7,788 bases of DNA, taken from JBEIUL01 sp044356865. Lineage in GTDB: Bacteria; Planctomycetota; Phycisphaerae; Phycisphaerales; SM1A02. A program made the translations under genes and the position numbers. Positions 1-6,174 of the stretch are shown piece after piece. Below the pieces are notes generated by a model. That model saw nothing but the letters and a program-made list of their open reading frames with translations, made no database searches and was not told where the DNA came from. Location: the NCBI GenBank assembly GCA_044356865.1, contig JBIKVN010000151.1:1-7788 (forward strand), given 5' to 3'. Position 1 is the first letter of the stretch; each line of letters starts with the position of its first letter.

Positions 1-456
1 GAATCGACGGACTGGCTCTCGGCCGGCCCCGAGGGAACCGAACTGCATGCGGTGCTCTCGCCCGCCGACGCGGCGCTCTCGATCTTCGCGACGCCGCTGC
101 GGCTGCTGCCGGCGACGCTTCCGGCCGGCGCGGAGCATCGCGCCTCCGCCGCGATGGAGGTGGTCGAGGCCGACGATCCCGCCCGCCGCAAGGACCGCGG
201 AACCGGCGAGCGGATCGCCCGATACGCCCACGACGCCGAGATCACCGTCGCGGGCCGCACGCTGCGGGCCCAGGTGCTCGAGTCGACCTTCACGGCGCGG
301 CTGCGCAGCGCCACCGCGACCCGCACGACCGAGCTCTTCGTCGTGCCGGGTCTCGGCCCGGTGGCCGAGCGATGGAAGCGCGAGGTCCTCGTCCTCGGCC
401 TCGTGCGCACGGTGCGCGAGGGCGTGCGGGTACGCGACCTCTCCGACCTCGAGTGA
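1..456 (+). CDS. C-terminal part of an unrecognised, possibly secreted protein (5' truncated by window edge)
   Basis: The reading frame is open from the first base to a TGA at 454-456, giving 151 residues. The true start lies left of the window. An internal GTG at 52 would give 134 residues, but the frame is open and protein-like before it, so I treat the gene as partial. I do not recognise the family. The C-terminal half alternates hydrophobic and charged residues like a beta-rich domain. The stretch ELFVVPGLGPVAERWKRE resembles the 'apGvGlV' strand seen near the C-terminus of many small secreted or lipoprotein beta-barrel-like proteins; this is a weak analogy. The signal peptide or lipobox that would test it is off-window. 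No transmembrane segment or catalytic motif is visible. A 74-base gap with a hairpin separates it from the glycosyltransferase gene, so it need not share that gene's transcript. Confidence 0.7.
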   Translation, partial: ESTDWLSAGPEGTELHAVLSPADAALSIFATPLRLLPATLPAGAEHRASAAMEVVEADDPARRKDRGTGERIARYAHDAEITVAGRTLRAQVLESTFTARLRSATATRTTELFVVPGLGPVAERWKREVLVLGLVRTVREGVRVRDLSDLE

Positions 457-465
457 GCGGGACGC

Positions 466-482
466 CGTCCGGTTCCCGGACG
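466..482 (+). terminator. Stem-loop 10 bases after the upstream stop codon, possible terminator
   Basis: CGTCCGG (466-472) and CCGGACG (476-482) form a perfect 7-bp stem around a TTC loop, starting 10 bases after the TGA at 454-456. No run of T follows, so it is not a canonical intrinsic terminator. In GC-rich bacteria such hairpins can still stop or stabilise a transcript 3' end. The placement suggests it marks the end of the upstream gene's transcript. Confidence 0.4.
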
Positions 483-514
483 CGGCCGGACGCGGCGGAC
501 GCGGCGGACGCGCC
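478..514 (+). repeat. 9-bp tandem repeat, unit GGACGCGGC, about four copies
   Basis: Four successive near-identical units lie at 478-487 (one extra C), 488-496, 497-505 and 506-514 (last unit diverged to GGACGCGCC). The block is intergenic, between the stem-loop and the -10-like hexamer of the glycosyltransferase gene. Its first unit overlaps the 3' arm of the stem-loop. It may be simple replication slippage; a binding-site role is possible but unsupported. Confidence 0.7.
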
Positions 515-518
515 AACC

Positions 519-524
519 TACACT
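519..524 (+). promoter_or_regulatory. -10-like hexamer TACACT directly before the glycosyltransferase start
   Basis: TACACT matches TATAAT at four of six positions and sits in the least GC-rich patch of an otherwise very GC-rich gap. Only six bases (525-530) separate it from the ATG at 531, so a start site 6-8 bases downstream would fall on or next to the ATG, implying a leaderless mRNA. No Shine-Dalgarno motif precedes the ATG, which fits. No -35 element is recognisable at the usual distance. The same hexamer occurs just before the minus-strand gene starting at 3724. Confidence 0.45.
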
Positions 525-530
525 CCGGCC

Positions 531-1319
531 ATGACCCGCCCGCGGATCCTCCTCGCGATTCCCGTCTTCAACGAGGAGCGATACGTCGACCGCGTGCTCG
601 CCGAGGTCGATCGCTACCGCGGGACCTTCATCGACAGCGTGCTGGTGATCGACGACGGCTCGCGCGACTCGACCCCGGCCCGGCTCGCGGCCCACCGCGT
701 CGAGGTGGTCCGCCACGCGGAGAATCGCGGCTACGGCCGCTCGATGATGGACGCCATGCGCTGGGCCTGCGTCGACGGCTTCGACTGGCTGCTGACCATG
801 GACTGCGACGAGCAGCACGAGCCCGCGGCGATTCCCGACTTCGTCGCGGCGATCTCGGCCGACGACGCCGATGTCGTCTCGGGCAGCCGCTACCTCGTGC
901 GCCGCGCCGACGACGACCTGCCGCCGGAAGACCGCCGCACCATCAACCGGACGATCACCGCCGAGCTGAACGCCCGCCTCGACCTCCGGCTCACCGATTC
1001 CTTCTGCGGCTTCAAGGCCTACCGCACCGCCTCGCTCGAGCGACTCGAGCTCGACATCGACGGCTACGACTTCCCGATGCAATTCTGGCCCGAGGCGGTC
1101 GCGAAGGGGCTGGTGATCCGCGAGATCCCCGTGCGGCTCCTCTACCACGACGCGAACCGCTCGTTCGGCGGCCCGCTCGACGACGCCGGGAATCGGCTGC
1201 GGGTCTACCGGCGGACGCTGCACCGGCAACTGCGGCTGCGCTGCGACGACCTTCCCGCCTCGGCCACCGCGGGACTCGACGCGATCGACGCCGCGGCCGA
1301 CTGGGCGGATTGCGGATGA
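531..1319 (+). CDS. Family 2 glycosyltransferase (soluble, dolichol-phosphate-mannose-synthase-like)
   Basis: This 262-residue protein is a GT-A fold glycosyltransferase of family 2, which transfers a sugar from a nucleotide-sugar donor, often to a lipid phosphate. The N-terminus ILLAIPVFNEERYVDRVL is the typical first strand and helix. VIDDGSRDST (39-48) is the nucleotide-binding motif, and MDCDEQHEP (90-98) carries the metal-binding DxD (D91, D93). VSGSRY (116-121) and TDSFCGFKAYR (155-165) match the acceptor-side motifs of the DPM1/GtrB-like subgroup. I see no transmembrane helices, so it should be cytosolic or peripheral. I chose ATG 531 because homology begins at once there and a -10-like box abuts it; the open frame back to 372 is low-quality. 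Its TGA overlaps the next ATG by 4 bases, implying translational coupling. Donor and acceptor cannot be read from sequence. Confidence 0.93.
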   Translation: MTRPRILLAIPVFNEERYVDRVLAEVDRYRGTFIDSVLVIDDGSRDSTPARLAAHRVEVVRHAENRGYGRSMMDAMRWACVDGFDWLLTMDCDEQHEPAAIPDFVAAISADDADVVSGSRYLVRRADDDLPPEDRRTINRTITAELNARLDLRLTDSFCGFKAYRTASLERLELDIDGYDFPMQFWPEAVAKGLVIREIPVRLLYHDANRSFGGPLDDAGNRLRVYRRTLHRQLRLRCDDLPASATAGLDAIDAAADWADCG

Positions 1320-2701
1320 ACCGGGACGAGGGGCTCGTGCTCGAGCCGCCGCCGGCGGACTCGATCGCCTCGCTCGGCCGATTCCGGGAACGGCGATCCG
1401 GGGCGAAGGACGGTTCGGCGTTCGGACGCCCGCTCGCGGAGTGGCAATCGGAGTCCCGCGCGATGCTCGGGCTCCCGCCCGACCGCCCCGTCGTCCTCAC
1501 CGGCCACCAGGCCGGGATCTGGCACGCGGGCATCCTTGCGAAGTGGATCTTCGCGGATTCGATCGCCCGCCGTTCCGGGGCCGCGACCGCCGCGATCCTC
1601 GTCGAGCAGGACACCAACGACGCCGGCGAGCTTGCCTATCCCGCGCTCGTCGACGGCCTGCTGCGGCGGGCCTCGCTCCCGACGCTCCCCTCGCGGCGCG
1701 GCGGGCCGACCGGGCTCGCGCGGCCGATCCGCGTCGCCCCGCCCGAGCTCGAGCCGGCGCCCGGGCTCGCCCCGCGGCTTGCCGCGATCGCCGCCGCGGT
1801 GAACGCGGAGGCGTCGGCGGCGAATCTCGCGGCGCAGATGGCCGCGGCGAACGATCGCCTGCTGCGGGAACTCCTCCGCCTCGAGCCGCCGCCCGCCATC
1901 GCCGCGTGCCGCCTCGTCGAGCTTCCGTTCACGAAAGCGCTTCTCGACGACCTCGCGTCCGACCCACGGGGAACCGCCGCCTACGCCGCCGCGCTCGCGG
2001 CCGACCCGCGGGCGGCCCGACCGCTGGCCGCGGGCGAACTTCCGCTCTGGCGGCTCGTGCCCGCCGAGCCGTTCGCCCGCCGCGAACCCGTCCGGGCCGG
2101 CGATCCCGCCCCTCCGCCGGGCGTGCGTCTCGCGCCGCGGGCCTTCCTGCTGACCGCGATCGCCCGGCTGGTCCTCGGAGACCTCTTCATCCACGGCACC
2201 GGCGGCGGCCGCTACGAACGGGTCACCGAGGAGTGGATCCAGCGCTGGCTCGGGCTCCGGCTCGCTCCCATGGCCATCGCCAGCGCGACGCGGCGCCTGC
2301 CGCTCGAGGGATTCCTCACGGGCCCCGACCCGGTCACGCCGGCCGAGATCCGCCGCCGCGCTTTCGATCCCGACGCGCGGGGCGCCGGCCCGAGCGAACC
2401 CCGGCGCGGCCTCCTCGCCGCCATCGACGCGGCGCCGCGCGGATCGGCGTCGCGCCGCGCCGCCTACCGAGCGCTCGTCGCCCACCGCGAACGCCGCCGC
2501 CGCGAGATCGCCGCCGAACTCGATGTCCTCCGCGCCGAACTCGATCGCTCGCGGGACCGCGCCGCCGCCCTCGAGGTCGCCCGCAGCCGCACCTGGCCGT
2601 GGCCGCTCCACTCCGACGCGCGTCTCGCAGAACTCAGCGCAGAACTCAGGGCAGAACTCGGGGCAGAACTCAGGGCCGAACTCGGGGCTCGGCCCGGCTG
2701 A
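1316..2701 (+). CDS. Divergent BshC-like protein (putative cysteine-adding-enzyme relative), function unknown
   Basis: The protein has 461 residues, somewhat shorter than typical BshC (about 540). BshC is thought to add cysteine to glucosaminyl-malate in bacillithiol synthesis. VVLTGHQAGIWHAGILAKW (59-77) aligns by eye with the BshC N-terminal 'GGQQaGLltGPLYTihK' segment, with His replacing the first Gln. AAILVEQDTNDAGELAY (92-108) matches the 'PvfWvagEDHDldEin' position. LFIHGTGGGRY (290-300), followed by a helix, matches the later 'fIaGPGEinYw' segment. Residues about 380-425 are Arg/Glu-rich and probably coiled coil, as in BshC. The tail has five AELx units. The family assignment is remote and I would not assign bacillithiol synthesis: the His-for-Gln change and degenerate acidic motif suggest another substrate or lost activity. 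The ATG at 1316 overlaps the glycosyltransferase TGA, supporting this start. No signal peptide is seen. Confidence 0.85.
   Translation: MNRDEGLVLEPPPADSIASLGRFRERRSGAKDGSAFGRPLAEWQSESRAMLGLPPDRPVVLTGHQAGIWHAGILAKWIFADSIARRSGAATAAILVEQDTNDAGELAYPALVDGLLRRASLPTLPSRRGGPTGLARPIRVAPPELEPAPGLAPRLAAIAAAVNAEASAANLAAQMAAANDRLLRELLRLEPPPAIAACRLVELPFTKALLDDLASDPRGTAAYAAALAADPRAARPLAAGELPLWRLVPAEPFARREPVRAGDPAPPPGVRLAPRAFLLTAIARLVLGDLFIHGTGGGRYERVTEEWIQRWLGLRLAPMAIASATRRLPLEGFLTGPDPVTPAEIRRRAFDPDARGAGPSEPRRGLLAAIDAAPRGSASRRAAYRALVAHRERRRREIAAELDVLRAELDRSRDRAAALEVARSRTWPWPLHSDARLAELSAELRAELGAELRAELGARPG
2627..2686 (+). repeat. Five-copy 12-bp tandem repeat encoding AELx units
   Basis: Five 12-bp units, consensus GCAGAACTCRGG, lie head to tail at 2627-2638, 2639-2650, 2651-2662, 2663-2674 and 2675-2686. 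They are in frame within the BshC-like gene and encode AELS-AELR-AELG-AELR-AELG, just before the final ARPG. Because the unit is a multiple of three, copy-number change would alter tail length without shifting the frame. The near-identical codons point to recent expansion by slippage. Confidence 0.9.
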
Positions 2702-2707
2702 TCAGCC
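2696..2707. other. Perfect 12-bp palindrome formed by two abutting convergent stop codons
   Basis: GGCTGATCAGCC is a perfect palindrome. Its left half is the final Gly codon and TGA of the BshC-like gene, and its right half is the same GGC-TGA of the minus-strand exoribonuclease gene. There is no intergenic base and no terminator-like hairpin with a T-tract nearby, so the two transcripts probably overlap at their 3' ends. Confidence 0.8.
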
Positions 2708-3724
2708 CGCGTCCGGGGACTCCGGCCGCTCGCGCAGGGGATCGGGCCGGTAGATCCGCGTGTCGAGGGCCCACAGCTTCTCGGTGAAGTCGGCCGCCGG
2801 CTCGGCCCCGGGCCGGTCGTAGTCCTCGCGGCGGGCGTTCCCGAGGGCCATCGCGGTCTTCGCGTCGAGGTTGTCGAGCATCGCGACGAAAATCGCCTCG
2901 GGCGTCGCGGGCAGCTTCGCCGCCCCGAACTCGAGCGAGCCGTGGTGGCTCACGATGATGTGCATGAGAACCCGCACCGCCTCGGGGGGCAGCTCGGCGC
3001 CGCCCTTCTGCCGCATCGCGAGGGCTTTCCCCTGCAGCCAGATGGCTCCCCGCACCACGTGTCCGACGAGATTTCCGTCGATGGTGTAGCTGAAGCCCCG
3101 CTCCCACTCGAGCTCGGTGGTCTTGCCGAGGTCGTGCAGGAAGAGCCCGAGCAGCACGAGATCCCGGTTCAGCTCCGGATAGAGCGGCAGCATCGCGTCG
3201 GCGAGCCGCATGAGTTGCAGGGTGTGCTCGAGCAGGCCGCCGATGTAGGCGTGGTGCAGGCTCGTCGCCGCGGGCGCCCGGCAGAAGAGCCGCATGAGCT
3301 TCTCGTCGCCGAGGTACGCGTCGGCGAGGGCCCGCATGCCCGGATGCCGCATCGAGTGCAGCAGGCTCGTCACCGCGGCGTACATCGAGTCGATGTCGTG
3401 GCGGGTGGTGGGCAGCAGCCGGCCGAGCTCCTCGGGATTCGGCTCGGCCGGATCGACCGTCTGCAGGATGATCTGGAGGCCGCCGTTGTAGGTCTCGGTG
3501 TTGCCGCGGACCCGCACGAAGCCGGCGTGGGCGATCTTCGCGAAGGTCGCCTCGTCGCAGCTCCACATGCGGCACGGCAGCTCGCCGCTGGCGTCGCGGA
3601 GCAGGCACTTGAGGAAGGGCTTCCCGTTGCGGGTCTGCCCGAGCTGCGGGTTGACGATGCTGTAGACCCCCTCGAGGTAGGTCTTGTCGCCGAGCGAACG
3701 GATGGGAGGCGGGACCGCGGTCAT
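2702..3724 (-). CDS. YhaM/Cbf1-type 3'-5' exoribonuclease (OB-fold plus HD domain)
   Basis: The protein has 340 residues; Bacillus YhaM has about 315. That family degrades short RNA and single-stranded DNA from the 3' end using metals held by the HD domain. Residues about 12-95 form an OB-fold (LRDASGELPCRMW, 42-54) for nucleic-acid binding. The HD domain follows: HHAYIGGLLEHT (157-168), LFLHDLGK (194-201) with H197-D198, GNLVGH (217-222), VSHHGSLEFG (258-267), and a late D284-N-L-D287. All expected metal ligands are present and the order matches YhaM, so it should be active. The ATG is at 3722-3724; a longer frame shift-variant on the same strand is a shadow. It lies 42 bases after nnrD on the same strand, with a -10-like TACACT just before the start and no Shine-Dalgarno motif. 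The last 20 or so residues are Pro/Arg-rich and unconserved. Confidence 0.92.
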   Translation of the reverse strand: MTAVPPPIRSLGDKTYLEGVYSIVNPQLGQTRNGKPFLKCLLRDASGELPCRMWSCDEATFAKIAHAGFVRVRGNTETYNGGLQIILQTVDPAEPNPEELGRLLPTTRHDIDSMYAAVTSLLHSMRHPGMRALADAYLGDEKLMRLFCRAPAATSLHHAYIGGLLEHTLQLMRLADAMLPLYPELNRDLVLLGLFLHDLGKTTELEWERGFSYTIDGNLVGHVVRGAIWLQGKALAMRQKGGAELPPEAVRVLMHIIVSHHGSLEFGAAKLPATPEAIFVAMLDNLDAKTAMALGNARREDYDRPGAEPAADFTEKLWALDTRIYRPDPLRERPESPDAG

Positions 3725-3733
3725 GGGCGGGTC

Positions 3734-3739
3734 AGTGTA
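3734..3739 (-). promoter_or_regulatory. -10-like hexamer TACACT directly before the exoribonuclease start
   Basis: Read on the minus strand, TACACT is followed by nine bases (3733-3725) and then the ATG at 3724-3722. A transcript starting 6-8 bases after the hexamer would have a leader of zero to three bases. No Shine-Dalgarno motif or -35 box is evident. It is the same hexamer, in nearly the same position, as before the glycosyltransferase gene. It could give the exoribonuclease its own promoter inside the lysS-transglutaminase-nnrD unit. Confidence 0.4.
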
Positions 3740-3741
3740 CC

Positions 3742-3757
3742 GGCGCTCCGCGGCGCC
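3742..3757 (-). terminator. Small GC stem-loop in the nnrD-exoribonuclease gap
   Basis: GGCGC (3742-3746) and GCGCC (3753-3757) can form a 5-bp stem with a 6-base loop. It lies 10 bases after the nnrD stop on the minus strand and just upstream of the -10-like hexamer. There is no T-tract, and short GC palindromes are common in DNA of this composition, so it is only a weak candidate for a 3' end or pause site. Confidence 0.2.
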
Positions 3758-3766
3758 TCCCGGCTC

Positions 3767-4672
3767 TCAGCATCCGATCCGCGGCAGCAGCTCGCGGGCG
3801 AGCGCCGCCCGCGGGGTGTCGGCGGAGAAATCCGCGGACCAACGCTCGCCGGCCCGGGCGTGCCGGTCGACCGCGTGGGCCGCGAGCTCGAACAGCCCGA
3901 GCGGCGACCGACCCGCGAGCCGGGCGAGAAGCCCGACGAGGATCCCGGTGAGCACGTCGCCGCTGCCCGCGGTCGCGAGCGCCGGATTCGCGCCGGGGCC
4001 GATCCAGGCGCGAAGCCCGTCGGTCACCACGGTGCCCGGGCCCTTGAGCACGACGACCGCCCCGAGCCGCGCCGCGAGCGTGGCGGCGGCCCGGAGCCGC
4101 CCGTCCGGACCCTCGCCCGCCGCGGGCAGGTCGAGCGCCGCGGCGAGCCGCGCGAACTCCCCCGGATGCGGCGTGAGGATCGCGGGGGCGCGGAGGTCGC
4201 GGGCGAAGTCGGGCAGGGCCGCGAGGCAGTTGAGCGCATCGGCGTCGAGCACGAGCGGGAGGTCCTCGCGGGCGATCGCCGCGACGGTGAGTTGCCGTTC
4301 CGGCCAGCCGGTTCCGAGGCCGGGTCCGATCGCGATCGCCCTCGCCCTCGCTCGCGCCGCCTCGAGCCGCTCCGCCGCCGCCGAGGCGTCGAGCGTTCCG
4401 CCCGGCGCCGGCAGCGGCACGAGCACCGCCTCGGGCGCGATCGCCGCCGCCGCGGGGACCAGCGGCTCGGGCACCGCGAGTTCGACGAGACCGCAGCCGG
4501 CGCGGAGCGCCGCCAGCGCCGACAGCGCCGGCCCGCCGACCATGGTGAAGGCGTCGGTCGCCGAGGTCGCGAGGTGCCCGCCGACGACCAGCGCCGTGCC
4601 GAAGGTCCCCTTGTGGCCCGCGGGCTCGCGGGGCGGCAGCGGCGGCAGGCGGTCGACGAGTTCCGGTCTCAT
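3767..4672 (-). CDS. nnrD: ADP/ATP-dependent NAD(P)H-hydrate dehydratase
   Basis: This 301-residue ribokinase-like enzyme restores NAD(P)H from its hydrated, damaged form (S-NAD(P)HX) using ADP or ATP. AGHKGTFGTALVVGG (18-32) is the family's N-terminal glycine loop. AIGPGLGTG (114-122), LDADALN (142-148), LTPHPGEFARL (166-176), VVLKGPGTVV (207-216) and ATAGSGDVLTGI (233-244), with D239 as the likely base, follow in standard order. The NnrE epimerase domain that is fused in E. coli is absent, so the epimerase must be elsewhere or missing. Between the glycine loop and the ALRAGCGLV helix it has several more residues than the usual 'GSxGMxGAA' stretch. I chose the ATG at 4670-4672, which overlaps the transglutaminase TGA by 4 bases, over one at 4735 that would lie inside that gene. 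No Shine-Dalgarno motif is seen, so coupled translation is likely. Confidence 0.93.
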   Translation of the reverse strand: MRPELVDRLPPLPPREPAGHKGTFGTALVVGGHLATSATDAFTMVGGPALSALAALRAGCGLVELAVPEPLVPAAAAIAPEAVLVPLPAPGGTLDASAAAERLEAARARARAIAIGPGLGTGWPERQLTVAAIAREDLPLVLDADALNCLAALPDFARDLRAPAILTPHPGEFARLAAALDLPAAGEGPDGRLRAAATLAARLGAVVVLKGPGTVVTDGLRAWIGPGANPALATAGSGDVLTGILVGLLARLAGRSPLGLFELAAHAVDRHARAGERWSADFSADTPRAALARELLPRIGC

Positions 4673-6174
4673 CGCGACGGGATTCCGGCCGTGCGGATCT
4701 CGAGGTTCCCGAGGAGCGCGAGCGTCTCGGTCCACATCGGGTCGATCGCCCCGCCCGAAAGCGGCCCGACCACGGTCGCGAGGTGCGCCGCGTCGAAGGC
4801 CCGCGGGCCCGGCAGCGTCGCGTCGAGGTCAAACCAGGCGCTCCCGGCGTTCCCGTCCGGCAACAGGGCCTGCGTCCAGACATGCCAACCCCAGACCTCC
4901 CGCTCGCCCGCGAACGAGTCGGCGTAGATGAGCCCGCCGACGATCCGCGCGGGAATCCCGTCGGCCCGCAGCAGCGCCGCCAGCGCCACCGCGTGCTCGC
5001 TGCAGTCGCCGCCGCCCGAGCGGATCGCCGAACTCGCGCTCGCGAAGGCGCTCGCGAGGTCCTTCCGCCCGAGGGCCCTCGCGACCGCCCGCCGCAGCCG
5101 CTCGGCCCGCTCCCGCGGGTCGAGGCCCGGATCCGGCAGTGCCCTCGCCCGCAGCTCGCGCACCTCCGGGGCGTCGTGGTCGATGAGCGAAGTCGCCGCG
5201 AGAAACGCCGGATCCGCCGCCTCCCCGGGCGCCGCCGGGCTGCCGCGGCCGGCCTCGATCTCGACGGCGAACGCCCCGGGCCCGGTCCGCTCGGCCCGCT
5301 GGGCCCCGATCGAGGGCAGGTCGGGCAGCGGGCCGCCTTCCTTCGCGGTCACCACGAGCGCCAGCCGCTCGCGCCCGCGGGCGTCGCGGATCGGCTCGGC
5401 CGCCGGCACGAAACTCCGCACGAGCACTTCCGCCCGGGCGTTCCGCAGCGCGGCCCTCGCCTCGGCCTCGTCGGCGAGCGTCGAGCGCAGCTCGCCGATC
5501 CCGAGCCGGATCACGCTCTCGACCAGCACCCCGTCGCTTGCGTACGCCTCCCGGCCCGGCACCTCGAGCAGGTCGCTCGTCACCGAGAACTCCCGCACCG
5601 GGATCAGTCGGCCCTTCACCGTCCGCGTCGCGTCGGCGATCCGCCCGAGCCGGATCGAGGCGACCCGCAGGCCGCTCTCGACATCGATCGAACGGAACGA
5701 GATCTCGCCTGCCCCGGCCTCGAGCCGCGCCTTCACGAACCGCGCCGCCGCCGCCGGCGGCAGCGCCGCCGCATCCGGCCTCGGCTCGACCCGCGTCCGC
5801 TCGCCCTCCCGCACCGAGACGCCGTCCGGGCCGAACGCGTAGCGCACCGGAACCGCCGGGCCGCCGCCGAACTCCTGCCGCACTTCCGCCGAGACCGGCT
5901 CGCCGCGGGCGGTCTCGACGAACTCGCTCGCGACCGCGACGGTGACCATCGCGGTCCCGCGCCCGAGCCGCATCCTCACCTCGCTCGAGGTCCGGATCCG
6001 CCCGTCGCCGTCCGCGCTCTCCTCGACCGTCGTCACGCTCGAGCCGCACGGCTCGCCCGCGAGCGACAGCGTGAACCACTCCCGCGAGACCGTCCGCCAG
6101 GCGTCGACTCCGAGCGCCCCAGGCGCGAGGGCCAGGGCCAGCGCCGCCGCGAGAAACGTCCTTCGCTCAACCAT
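4669..6174 (-). CDS. Exported transglutaminase-like (papain-fold) protein
   Basis: The protein has 501 residues. It begins MVERRTFLAAALALALAPG; the RRxFL followed by an Ala/Leu stretch resembles a Tat signal, with cleavage probably near residue 22 and no lipobox Cys. Residues about 30-330 form a beta-rich region I do not recognise. The C-terminal part (about 350-460) is a transglutaminase-like core: GGGDCSEHAVALAALLRADG (387-406) holds the nucleophile C391, WGWHVWTQALL (428-438) holds H431, and WFDLDATLPG (447-456) holds the acidic residue, probably D451. Such bacterial proteins are mostly periplasmic peptidases or amidases rather than protein cross-linkers; the substrate is unknown. The start ATG (6172-6174) overlaps the lysS stop by 8 bases, with AGAGG (6179-6183) four bases upstream as a possible ribosome site. 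The gene ends overlapping nnrD, so all three look like one transcript. Confidence 0.9.
   Translation of the reverse strand: MVERRTFLAAALALALAPGALGVDAWRTVSREWFTLSLAGEPCGSSVTTVEESADGDGRIRTSSEVRMRLGRGTAMVTVAVASEFVETARGEPVSAEVRQEFGGGPAVPVRYAFGPDGVSVREGERTRVEPRPDAAALPPAAAARFVKARLEAGAGEISFRSIDVESGLRVASIRLGRIADATRTVKGRLIPVREFSVTSDLLEVPGREAYASDGVLVESVIRLGIGELRSTLADEAEARAALRNARAEVLVRSFVPAAEPIRDARGRERLALVVTAKEGGPLPDLPSIGAQRAERTGPGAFAVEIEAGRGSPAAPGEAADPAFLAATSLIDHDAPEVRELRARALPDPGLDPRERAERLRRAVARALGRKDLASAFASASSAIRSGGGDCSEHAVALAALLRADGIPARIVGGLIYADSFAGEREVWGWHVWTQALLPDGNAGSAWFDLDATLPGPRAFDAAHLATVVGPLSGGAIDPMWTETLALLGNLEIRTAGIPSR

Noticed and set aside
478..514. CRISPR-like or origin iteron array
   Set aside because: Units are directly adjacent with no spacers, only 9 bp, and purely GC-rich; no cas or replication genes are near.
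372..530. N-terminal extension of the glycosyltransferase from an earlier start
   Set aside because: It overlaps the upstream coding region, is low-complexity Arg/Pro/Ala, and passes through the 9-bp repeat; family homology begins exactly at the ATG at 531.
47..1315. Long plus-strand open frame running into the BshC-like gene, which would make an 884-residue protein
   Set aside because: The first 420 or so residues are Arg/Pro-rich and overlap the well-supported glycosyltransferase in another frame; the real gene begins at the ATGA overlap at 1316.
1205..2611. 468-residue antisense open frame opposite the BshC-like gene
   Set aside because: Arg/Gly/Glu-rich with no recognisable motif; typical of the third-codon GC shadow in high-GC DNA.
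2690..2760. Bidirectional intrinsic terminator at the convergent junction
   Set aside because: The 12-bp palindrome has no loop, folding would leave at most a 3-4 bp stem, and no T-tract occurs on either strand.
3732..4883. Alternative 383-residue minus-strand frame over nnrD
   Set aside because: Lacks every NnrD motif; the adjacent frame has them all in order.
2942..4927. 661-residue plus-strand open frame across the exoribonuclease, nnrD and transglutaminase genes
   Set aside because: It runs antisense to three clearly real genes and across their boundary gap, with Arg/Glu/Gly-rich composition and no domain.
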